41,966 nucleotides of DNA from Reyranella soli (GTDB lineage: Bacteria > Pseudomonadota > Alphaproteobacteria > Reyranellales > Reyranellaceae), in the NCBI RefSeq assembly GCF_007992495.1, contig NZ_BKAJ01000134.1, positions 1-41,966 on the forward strand, read 5' to 3'. This document shows, piece after piece, positions 8,599 to 15,498 of the stretch (position 1 is its first letter; each line of letters opens with the position of its first letter). A program made the position numbers and the translations under genes. The notes beneath the pieces were generated by a model that saw nothing but the letters and a program-made list of their open reading frames with translations, was not told where the DNA came from and did no database searches.

Positions 8599-10968
8599 TC
8601 AGCTTGAGACCCGCGCGATCGTCTGCGCGAGCTGCTCCAGGCGGAAGGGTTTGCGCAGCACCGGGAACTGTTCGGGTACGGCGCTGGCCGACGCGGCATA
8701 GCCGCTCACCAGGACGATCGGCAGGCCGGGCCGTCGATGGCGCAGCTCCTCGGCGAGCTCGATGCCGTTCATGCCGCCCGGCATCACGATGTCGCTGACC
8801 ACGAGATCGAAATCCTCCGCCTCGAACATCACCAGGGCCTGCCGGGCATCGGCCGCCGGGCGCACGGTGTAGCCGATCTCCTCCAGCATGGACTGGCCGA
8901 CCGCGGCCACGTCGGCATTGTCCTCGACCAGCAGCACCTTGCCGGCCGCCGTGCTGGGCGCGGCCTCGTCGTCGTGCGCGGCCGGCCGCGACTCGGGCGA
9001 GCGCGGCAGGTAGAGCGTGACGACCGTGCCTCTTCCCGGCGTGCTGTCGATGGTGACCGTGCCGCCCGACTGATGGCTGAAGCCGTGGACCTGCGACAGC
9101 CCCAGCCCGGTGCCCTTGCCCACCGACTTGGTCGTAAAGAAAGGATCGAACACCCGCGACAGCACGTCGGGCGCAATCCCCTGCCCGCTGTCGCGCACGG
9201 CGATCACCACGAAGGCGCCGCTGAGGCCATCCGGCGCATTCCCGCCGTCGAGCTGCCGGTTCTCGGCCGAGATGGTCACGACGCCGTCCTGCTGGATGGC
9301 GTCGCGCGCGTTCAGCACGATGTTGAGCAGCGCCAGCTCGAACTCGCTGGTATCGACGCGAACCAGGCCGAGATCGTGCGCAAGGGCGAGCTCCAGGCGT
9401 ACCTGCGGCCCCACCGTGCTGCGCAGGATCGGCTCCAGCTCCTTGATGGTCGCGGCGACGTCGATTACTTCCGGATTGAGCGGCTGGCGGCGCGAGAAGC
9501 TGAGCAGCTGGCGGGTCAGGGCAGCGCCGCGGCGGCTCGCCGATTCGATGGCGAGCGCCGCCTGGCTCGCCTTGAGGTCTGACGCGACCGCCTCCTTGAG
9601 CCGCGGGATGTAGCCGCTCACGATCATCAGCAGATTGTTGAAATCGTGCGCCACGCCGCCGGTGAGCTGGCCCAGCGCCTCCATCTTGTGGCGATGCGCG
9701 GCATCGGCCTCGGCCTTGCGCATCGTCTCCTCGGCCTGCTTCTCGGCCGTGATGTCGCGGCCGGCGACATAGATCAGCCCCTGGTCGGTCGTCATGGTCC
9801 AGGAGATCCAGCGCCAGCTGCCGTCCTTGTGACGGAAGCGGTTCTGCATGCGCACCGTCGGCGCGCCCTCGGCCAGGCTGGCGCGGCCCTGCCGGGCGGG
9901 CGCGGCGTCGTCGGGATGGCGCAGCGCGTCAGTGTTCATCGCCTTCACCTCGGCCTCGCTCCAGCCGAGCATCTTCTCCCAGGCGGGGTTGAGGGTGAGG
10001 AAGTAACCGTCGAAGGTCGCAACGGCCAAAAGGTCTTCCGACACGCTCCAGATGCGGTCGCGCTCGCGGGTGCGCTCCTCCAGGTCGCCGGTGGTGCGGC
10101 TGAGCTCGCCTTCCTGGCGCACGAACTTGCCGAGGAAGTAGAGCAGCAGCACGCCGCTCGAGACGAGCCAGCTCAGCCGGCAGGCATACCAGCCGACCGT
10201 GTAGCGGGCGCCGCCGACGACGGAGAGCATGTTGCCGATGGCGATGGCCGCGAGAGCGAGGCTCAACCACAGGAACAGGTCGCGCGGCGGCCGCATGGCG
10301 AGCAGGATCAGGGCAACGCCGGCCGCCAGCAGGAGTGCCGCAGCGGAATTGAAGATCGCGTTCAACGACGTCCACGTGCCGCCGGCGCCCAGCAGCGGCA
10401 GCCGATCGCCCACCATGATCGCCAGGCCGCTCATCGCCAAGGCCGCAACCGTCGCCAGCGCCGGCACCAGGGTGCCCAGCCGCCGGGCCTGGCGATCGGG
10501 CGAGCGTCGATGGCCCTGCAGCACCTCGACCAGCACGGCGGCGAATGTGAACAAAGCGAAGCCTACGACCCAGTTGTTGTAGATCCAGCCGATGGATTGC
10601 GGCGTGCCCATCAACGGACGGCCGGCGGCGACGGCGCCCGGATAGGCCAGCAGGTAGCCCAGGCTCATGACGGCGGAGTAGAGGTAGGCGCCGACCAGCA
10701 GCACCACGGAGCGCTGGGGCTGGCGACGATAGAGAACCATCAGCAGGAAAGCGGTCACACCCTCGATGACGAACACGCCGCCGGCGAACAGCGCGTTGAA
10801 GCCCGGCAGGTCGGGTCCCGCTTCCCGGGCGAAGGGCAGCAGTGCCGCGCCGACCACCAGATACGCGGCGGCGAGCACGGCCGTCATCGTAAACGCCGCG
10901 GGGACAACCGGAGACCCAGTATGCGCCGCGACGACTGTCTGTGGGAACCTGTCCTGAACGTCCGCCAT
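8599..10968 (-). CDS. MASE4-type hybrid sensor histidine kinase with receiver
   Basis: The 789-residue product has, in order: a multi-helix membrane sensor resembling MASE4 (about 20-300), a PAS domain (about 320-440, LAVATFDGYFLTLNPAWEKMLGWSEAE), a dimerisation helix with the phosphoacceptor motif HDFNNLL, a HATPase domain with the N-box NIVLNARDAI and the glycine box GKGTGLGLSQVHGF, and a C-terminal receiver starting near 677 (KVLLVEDN, phosphoacceptor DIVMP, conserved lysine in LRKPF). The HDFNNLL type usually phosphorylates its own or a stand-alone receiver. A single-domain response regulator on the same strand lies 323 bp upstream. The start ATG has GAGGGCAGG upstream. The signal sensed is unknown. 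Confidence 0.88.
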   Translation of the reverse strand: MADVQDRFPQTVVAAHTGSPVVPAAFTMTAVLAAAYLVVGAALLPFAREAGPDLPGFNALFAGGVFVIEGVTAFLLMVLYRRQPQRSVVLLVGAYLYSAVMSLGYLLAYPGAVAAGRPLMGTPQSIGWIYNNWVVGFALFTFAAVLVEVLQGHRRSPDRQARRLGTLVPALATVAALAMSGLAIMVGDRLPLLGAGGTWTSLNAIFNSAAALLLAAGVALILLAMRPPRDLFLWLSLALAAIAIGNMLSVVGGARYTVGWYACRLSWLVSSGVLLLYFLGKFVRQEGELSRTTGDLEERTRERDRIWSVSEDLLAVATFDGYFLTLNPAWEKMLGWSEAEVKAMNTDALRHPDDAAPARQGRASLAEGAPTVRMQNRFRHKDGSWRWISWTMTTDQGLIYVAGRDITAEKQAEETMRKAEADAAHRHKMEALGQLTGGVAHDFNNLLMIVSGYIPRLKEAVASDLKASQAALAIESASRRGAALTRQLLSFSRRQPLNPEVIDVAATIKELEPILRSTVGPQVRLELALAHDLGLVRVDTSEFELALLNIVLNARDAIQQDGVVTISAENRQLDGGNAPDGLSGAFVVIAVRDSGQGIAPDVLSRVFDPFFTTKSVGKGTGLGLSQVHGFSHQSGGTVTIDSTPGRGTVVTLYLPRSPESRPAAHDDEAAPSTAAGKVLLVEDNADVAAVGQSMLEEIGYTVRPAADARQALVMFEAEDFDLVVSDIVMPGGMNGIELAEELRHRRPGLPIVLVSGYAASASAVPEQFPVLRKPFRLEQLAQTIARVSS

Positions 10969-11291
10969 CCTGCCCTCGCCGGCAATCCTAGCATGGCTGC
11001 CGCAGGATCAATCACCTTCCAGGCGCGCACGCTCGCCGGCTGCATCCAGCTCGGCCAATTCCGCATTGGTGACGCCCAGCAGGCAGCGACGTGCGCCTGC
11101 ATTCGGCTTTGTGCACGGTCGGATGTCCGGTTACGGGCATGCGCTGATGATAACTTAAGTCAATTTCAATGACAACAAGAAATGACTACTGTTCTCATAG
11201 TTTTTGCGCCCCATATGGGCCATATGGGCGCAGAAACGCGAGTGCCTGCAGTGCAAGCATGCGCTCACGCCAAAGTGCTTTCAGGCGCGGC
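10969..11291. other. Intergenic region upstream of the histidine kinase, no gene seen
   Basis: These 323 bp separate the kinase start from the 3' end of the response-regulator gene. I see no supported gene. It contains an AT-rich patch at about 11146-11205 and tandem CCATATGGG repeats (separate entry). It most likely carries the kinase promoter. Short open frames here lack ribosome sites. Confidence 0.6.
11211..11228. repeat. Tandem CCATATGGG palindromic repeat
   Basis: The 9-bp unit CCATATGGG occurs twice back to back at 11211-11219 and 11220-11228, and each copy contains the 8-bp perfect palindrome CCATATGG. Flanking GCGCC and GCGC extend the symmetry. It lies about 245 bp upstream of the kinase start next to an AT-rich stretch, so it could be a dimer-binding operator; no binding factor is known. 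Confidence 0.4.
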
Positions 11292-11702
11292 TCACAAGCG
11301 ATCGGCGGACGACCAGGAAGAGCGCTCGGTCGGCATTAAGCCGGCGCTCAGACCTTCGATTGCCTCCAACAGAACCGGCACTGATATGGGCTTGGCGATG
11401 AAGGGGGCCCTTCTCAGTCCACTCGGCAGGTCCACCTCGTCGTAACCGCTGACCACCACATAGGGAATTCGACGCTCCTCGATGCACACGGCCAAGTCTG
11501 CACCGGAGCCGTCGACGAGCTTGGCATCGAGAATGACCAGATCAATGACCCGGGTCTCAATCTCCTTCAGCGCGTCGGCAACCGATGTCGCGGGGCCAAT
11601 GGTGGTGCCACCGGCGCGTTCGATCTCCTTGGTGAGCATCAAGCCAATGAGGAATTCGTCTTCGACGATCAGGACAGATTTGCCACTGAGCCACGGCGTC
11701 AT
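11292..11702 (-). CDS. Single-domain response regulator (receiver only)
   Basis: The 136-residue product is a lone receiver domain: the acidic pocket in VLIVEDE, the phosphoacceptor in DLVILDAKL, VVSGY, and the conserved lysine in FIAKPI. There is no DNA-binding output. The ATG at 11702 has a strong GGAGGA site at normal spacing; an upstream in-frame ATG at 11741 overlaps the stop of the preceding anti-sigma gene as ATGA and would add 13 residues, so both starts are credible. It is the last gene of the operon sigma factor, two anti-sigma proteins, regulator. It could be an anti-anti-sigma relay or the target of the downstream kinase. Confidence 0.85.
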   Translation of the reverse strand: MTPWLSGKSVLIVEDEFLIGLMLTKEIERAGGTTIGPATSVADALKEIETRVIDLVILDAKLVDGSGADLAVCIEERRIPYVVVSGYDEVDLPSGLRRAPFIAKPISVPVLLEAIEGLSAGLMPTERSSWSSADRL

Positions 11703-11737
11703 TGACCGTCCTCCGTCGCGGGCGGGTGCCTCTACGG

Positions 11738-12313
11738 TCATTGCAGAATGTCCCGGGTGCTGGTGAGGAGAACGCAAGTGCAGCCCGTCTCGCTCCAGAC
11801 GCGCTGATCGGCGGTGCCCGGCGCACAGCAGCTATAGTCACCCGGCCGCAACTTGCGCTCGTTGATCCAGAGTTCGCCGTCGAGAAGATGCAGCTCTTCG
11901 GTGCCCGCATGGGTATGCGCCGGATAGTGCGCGCCAGGCGCCAGGCGGACCAGCATGCTGACCCGATACCTTGCACCGTCGGTCGCCAACAGCTTGCATT
12001 CGATGCCGGGCGCGACTTGTTCCCAATCGGGCTCAGACCATCGCGGTGCGGGCGGGCCCGCCAGCGGCTTGCCGCTCGTCCCTGCGATCCGCTGCGCAAG
12101 ACGCGCCTGCAGTGATGTCGGCGGACGCAGCACGTCGATCGGCCACAACACAAACCGATCGACCACCGGGCGCAGGCTCTCCAACTCGTGCCGGCAGTGC
12201 AGACAGCCGTCGATATGGGCCTGAATCGGCGCCCGTTCGCTCGCCGGCAAGGCCTGCAGGGCATGGACGCAGGCCAGCTCGGCCCGTTCGCAGGGGGATT
12301 CCCACGGCTTCAT
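11738..12313 (-). CDS. ChrR-like cupin anti-sigma factor, copy A
   Basis: The 191-residue product has the two-domain ChrR layout: an N-terminal zinc anti-sigma domain with the H-x3-C-x2-C motif (AHIDGCLHC) and a C-terminal cupin with PAHTHAG.EELHLLDGEL. ChrR proteins bind and inhibit their ECF sigma factor and release it on oxidative signals. The late histidine that completes the cupin metal site in Rhodobacter ChrR is not seen: this position falls in PGTADQRVWSETGC. By eye it is about three quarters identical to copy B immediately upstream, with the C-terminal half most alike. A GAGGGT site precedes the ATG; the gap after copy B is 52 bp. Confidence 0.85.
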   Translation of the reverse strand: MKPWESPCERAELACVHALQALPASERAPIQAHIDGCLHCRHELESLRPVVDRFVLWPIDVLRPPTSLQARLAQRIAGTSGKPLAGPPAPRWSEPDWEQVAPGIECKLLATDGARYRVSMLVRLAPGAHYPAHTHAGTEELHLLDGELWINERKLRPGDYSCCAPGTADQRVWSETGCTCVLLTSTRDILQ

Positions 12314-12365
12314 ACCCTCTAGAACGACAAACGCGCGCCGCTGGATTGGTCGCCCTAGAGTCCCT

Positions 12366-12944
12366 TCAGCGAAGGGTATCCCTGGTGCTGGTTACCAGAA
12401 CGCAGGTGCAGCCGGTCTCGCTCCAGACGCGCTCGTCGCTGGCGCCCGGTGGGCCGTAGTTGTAGTCGCCGGGCACAAGCTTGCGCTCGTCGATCCACAG
12501 TTCGCCATCGAGGAGATGCAACTCTTCGACACCGGCATGGGTATGCGCCGGATAACGCGCACCGGGCGCCAGGCGCACCAGCATGCTGACCCGGTGCCGT
12601 TCGCCATCGGTCGCCAGCAGCTTGCACTCGATGCCGGGGGCGACCTGCTCCCAGTCCGGCTCGCGCCATTGCGGTGCCGGCGGCGGCACCGGTTCTCTCC
12701 CGGTGTCCGCGGCGATCCGCTGCGCAAGGCGTGCCTGCAGCGGCGTCGGCGGACGCAACACGTCGGTCGGCCAGGAGACGAACCGGTCGACCACGGGACG
12801 CAAGGCCGCCAACTCGCGCTGGCAGTGCGGGCAGGCGGCAATATGGGCTTCCGCCGCGGCAACATCGCTTGCCGGCAGAGCCTGGACAGCATAGGCCGAC
12901 GTCAACTCGCTCTGCCCGCAGCCTTCCTCGTCGAGCGTGGTCAT
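12366..12944 (-). CDS. ChrR-like cupin anti-sigma factor, copy B
   Basis: This 192-residue paralogue of the next gene shares all its blocks: the zinc motif HIAACPHC, LRPVVDRFV.WP.DVLRPPT, WREPDWEQVAPGIECK, PAHTHAGVEELHLLDGEL and VWSETGCTCVL. The ATG at 12944 overlaps the stop of the sigma factor gene as ATGA, so the two are translationally coupled, the usual arrangement for a cognate anti-sigma factor. Copy B is therefore the likelier primary partner. As in copy A, the final cupin histidine known from Rhodobacter ChrR is absent. The open frame runs to 13133 but that part overlaps the sigma gene in another frame. Confidence 0.87.
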   Translation of the reverse strand: MTTLDEEGCGQSELTSAYAVQALPASDVAAAEAHIAACPHCQRELAALRPVVDRFVSWPTDVLRPPTPLQARLAQRIAADTGREPVPPPAPQWREPDWEQVAPGIECKLLATDGERHRVSMLVRLAPGARYPAHTHAGVEELHLLDGELWIDERKLVPGDYNYGPPGASDERVWSETGCTCVLVTSTRDTLR

Positions 12945-13615
12945 GGCATCCCCGCCTGTGCAGCCAGCGCTTGCCGCAGCTTGTGCAGTCCCGAACGAAT
13001 GCGCGTCTTGATCGTCCCGAGCGGCATATTGAGCCGCGCCGCAGCTTCGGCGTGCGTCAACCCGCCGAAGAACGTCGTTTCGATCGCCTGGCGCTCGGCC
13101 GGCGTGAGCACCACCAACGCCGCGCGCAGCCATTCGGCTTGCTCGCGAAGCTCGAGTTCGTCACACGGATCGGCAGCAGCTTCGGGCGGCGGCTGCTGCA
13201 TGTCGCCGCCATCACTGCGTTTCTTTCGACTGTCGAAGCGCAGGCGATCGATCGCCCGCGAGCGCGCCTGGTTCATGATCCAGCCGAGCACCGTGCCGTT
13301 GGCGGCGTCGTAGCCCGCCGCGCGCCGCCAGACGTCATGGAAGACGTCGACGGTCAGCTCCTCAGCAGTTTCCCGATTGGCCGTGATCCGCATAGCCAGC
13401 GTGAACACCATGCGATGAGCCCTCTCGTAGAGAGCATGCAGCGCGAACTGGTCGCCCGCGGCGATCGATCGGACGAGTGCCGCCCAGTCCTCCTCCAGCA
13501 CCACAGCCTTGGGCTTGGCGTACAGCACGTCGCCCAATGTCGCCGGCGACTGTTCTGCCTCTTTCTTACGGGCATCGACGGATTGGCCACTGGCCGCGAT
13601 TTTGGAATCTTCCAT
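12941..13615 (-). CDS. ECF-family RNA polymerase sigma factor
   Basis: From the ATG at 13615 the product has 224 residues. Region 2 runs from LYERAHRMVFTLAMRITANRE through AEELTVDVFHDVW to GWIMNQARSRAIDRLR. An acidic linker follows, then region 4 with LTPAERQAIETTFFGGLTHAE and MPLGTIKTRIRSGLHKLR, the DNA-recognition helix. Pairing with zinc/cupin anti-sigma proteins suggests the RpoE/ChrR-like groups that respond to singlet oxygen or peroxides. The N-terminus before region 2 is unusually long (about 40 residues). The start is uncertain: no clear ribosome site precedes 13615 and the frame is open to 13840. I could not identify its promoter consensus. Confidence 0.85.
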   Translation of the reverse strand: MEDSKIAASGQSVDARKKEAEQSPATLGDVLYAKPKAVVLEEDWAALVRSIAAGDQFALHALYERAHRMVFTLAMRITANRETAEELTVDVFHDVWRRAAGYDAANGTVLGWIMNQARSRAIDRLRFDSRKKRSDGGDMQQPPPEAAADPCDELELREQAEWLRAALVVLTPAERQAIETTFFGGLTHAEAAARLNMPLGTIKTRIRSGLHKLRQALAAQAGMP

Positions 13616-13854
13616 CAGTCGATCAGTCGCGGAGGATAGGCGCTTTGCCCGGCCCGAAACAACGGCTTCGATATCTCCATTGGCAGCCGGTCTTGAGGGT
13701 GGCTGGCGCGCAACGCCTTCATCGTCCCCTCCTCGCCACGCAAAACTAGAGACGACCCGAGAAGGCCGGAAGCGACGGTTCGATAACGGACCGCCGCAGC
13801 GCGCAACGGCAGCGAGCGAAGCTCGTTCTGACCCCACCATATGGACTCGATGCC

Positions 13855-14964
13855 ATGGGCGTCTGGGAACTGGCCAAGGACACGGTGAAGGGCTTCATCG
13901 CCGACGAAGCCTTGAGCCACGGAGCTGCGATCGCCTATTACACCTTGTTCGCCGTCGCACCCGTGCTGTTGATTATCATTGCCATCGCCGGCCTGGTGTT
14001 TGGCCGAGAGGCGGCGGAAGCCGCCATCGTCGCTCAGCTGAGCGGCCTGATGGGCGAGTCGACAGCCAAGGCCCTCGAAGAGATCGTGCACAAGGTCGGA
14101 GACCGCGAGGGCGGGCTGTGGGCGACGGCGATCGGCGTCGGCGCCCTGATCCTCACGGCGACCGGCGTATTCGGCGAGGTCCAGTCCGCGCTGAACGTCG
14201 TCTGGAAGGCCAAGGATCGCAAGGCCAGGGAACGGCGGTCGGCGCTCAGCCGCTTGGCGCGGGCCCGCGCCGCCAGTCTCGGCCTCGTGGTGACCGCCGG
14301 TTTCCTGATCACGGTGTCCCTTGCCGTGAGCGCGGCCCTGGAAGCCCTGTCGGGTTACCTGAGGGGCATTTTTCCGGGCGCGGAAATCGTGCTCACTGTC
14401 GTCGATTTCGTGATCTCCACGGCCCTCATCGGCTTCCTGTTCGCGGCGATCTACAAGGTGCTGCCCGACAAGCCCATCGCCTGGCGCGACGTGGCGATCG
14501 GAGCACTCGTCACGGCATTGCTGTTCGAAGCGGGCAAGTATCTGATTGCCCTATATATCGGCAAGAGCGACGTGGCCTCGACCTACGGCGCGGCCGGAGC
14601 GCTGGTGGTGCTGTTGCTGTGGATCTTCTACACGGCGCAGATCTTCCTGCTCGGATCCGAGTTCACCTACGCCTATGCGCGTCGCTACGGCAGCTTCTCT
14701 GCGGCAGGCCGCGCCGGTTCAGATGCAGAATCGGGTGACGCCGACGGCGACGCGCTTCGCGAGCTGCTGGAGGATGCCGAGCGAAACGTGGCGCTGACCA
14801 CCCGCCGGGTCGAGCGACAGCGCCAGTCGGTCGAGCGGATCGAGCGCCAGCGACAGGACGCCAATAGCGCCCGACGAGTGCTGGCCACCGCTGAGCGAGC
14901 GCTGAGGATGCGGACCGAGCATCGCGACCGGCTACGACAGGAGGTGGAATCAAGCAACTCATGA
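13855..14964 (+). CDS. YihY/BrkB-family integral membrane protein
   Basis: The 369-residue protein follows the YihY pattern: an N-terminal DEALSHGAAIAYYTLFAVAPVLLI segment, about six membrane helices, the GVFGEVQSALNVVWKAK block, and a late YGAAGALVVLLLWIFYTAQIFLLGSEF. The family was once annotated as ribonuclease BN; its function is unsettled. The last 70 or so residues (from LRELLEDAERNVALTTRRVERQ) form a charged predicted coiled coil that ordinary YihY proteins lack. It is divergent from the sigma factor gene, with 239 bp between starts, and is a plausible regulon member. Confidence 0.88.
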   Translation: MGVWELAKDTVKGFIADEALSHGAAIAYYTLFAVAPVLLIIIAIAGLVFGREAAEAAIVAQLSGLMGESTAKALEEIVHKVGDREGGLWATAIGVGALILTATGVFGEVQSALNVVWKAKDRKARERRSALSRLARARAASLGLVVTAGFLITVSLAVSAALEALSGYLRGIFPGAEIVLTVVDFVISTALIGFLFAAIYKVLPDKPIAWRDVAIGALVTALLFEAGKYLIALYIGKSDVASTYGAAGALVVLLLWIFYTAQIFLLGSEFTYAYARRYGSFSAAGRAGSDAESGDADGDALRELLEDAERNVALTTRRVERQRQSVERIERQRQDANSARRVLATAERALRMRTEHRDRLRQEVESSNS

Positions 14965-14988
14965 GTGGTCTACCCGTTTTGATGGGTG

Positions 14989-15408
14989 ATGACGGTCAGC
15001 ACCTCCGAACGCCCCTTGTTTGCGGGCGGCTGCCTATGCGGCGCCGTCCGCTGGCAAGCGTCTGCAGGCCCTCGCGTCGTCCACCATTGCCATTGCAGCA
15101 TGTGCCGTCGATGGACCGGCTCGGGCTTTGCCACACTGGTCTGGTTTTCCCGCAGCGACCTTTCCTGGGATGGCGCCGCGCCCGCGCTTTTCCGTTCCTC
15201 GCCGATCGCCGTCCGCAGCCACTGTGGACGGTGCGGCACGCCCCTGGCGTTGGCCTATGACGGACGCAGCGACATAGCTTTGGCCGTTGGCACGCTCGAC
15301 GACCCGGCCGCAGTCACGCCACGTCATCACTACGGTGTGGAAGGTCGATTGCCGTGGGTCGACATCGACAAGGATCTGCCAGGCAAGGAAACACGGGAAC
15401 GTTGGTAG
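14989..15408 (+). CDS. GFA-family (glutathione-dependent formaldehyde-activating-like) zinc protein
   Basis: The 139-residue product has the cysteine pattern of the GFA/CENP-V fold: GGCLCGAVRW near the N-terminus, HCHCSMCRRWTGSGF in the middle and HCGRCGTPLAL later, binding structural and catalytic zinc. The C-terminal part matches HHYGVEGRLPWVDI. Despite the name, most members have no proven formaldehyde activity. The start is either the ATG at 14989 or the GTG directly before it at 14986; neither has a strong ribosome site. It begins 24 bp after the YihY gene and may be co-transcribed. Confidence 0.85.
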   Translation: MTVSTSERPLFAGGCLCGAVRWQASAGPRVVHHCHCSMCRRWTGSGFATLVWFSRSDLSWDGAAPALFRSSPIAVRSHCGRCGTPLALAYDGRSDIALAVGTLDDPAAVTPRHHYGVEGRLPWVDIDKDLPGKETRERW

Positions 15409-15498
15409 AGCCTCGGCCCGTGAAGCCCCCTTGCCATGCGATGATATTGGTGCCGTCGAGCGAGGTGGCATCGTTCTTCAATCCATGCACGACGTCCA

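Noticed and set aside
9646..11172. 508-codon open frame antisense to the histidine kinase
   Set aside because: It mirrors the kinase codons, has His/Gln/Arg-rich nonsense composition and no ribosome site; typical shadow in high-GC DNA.
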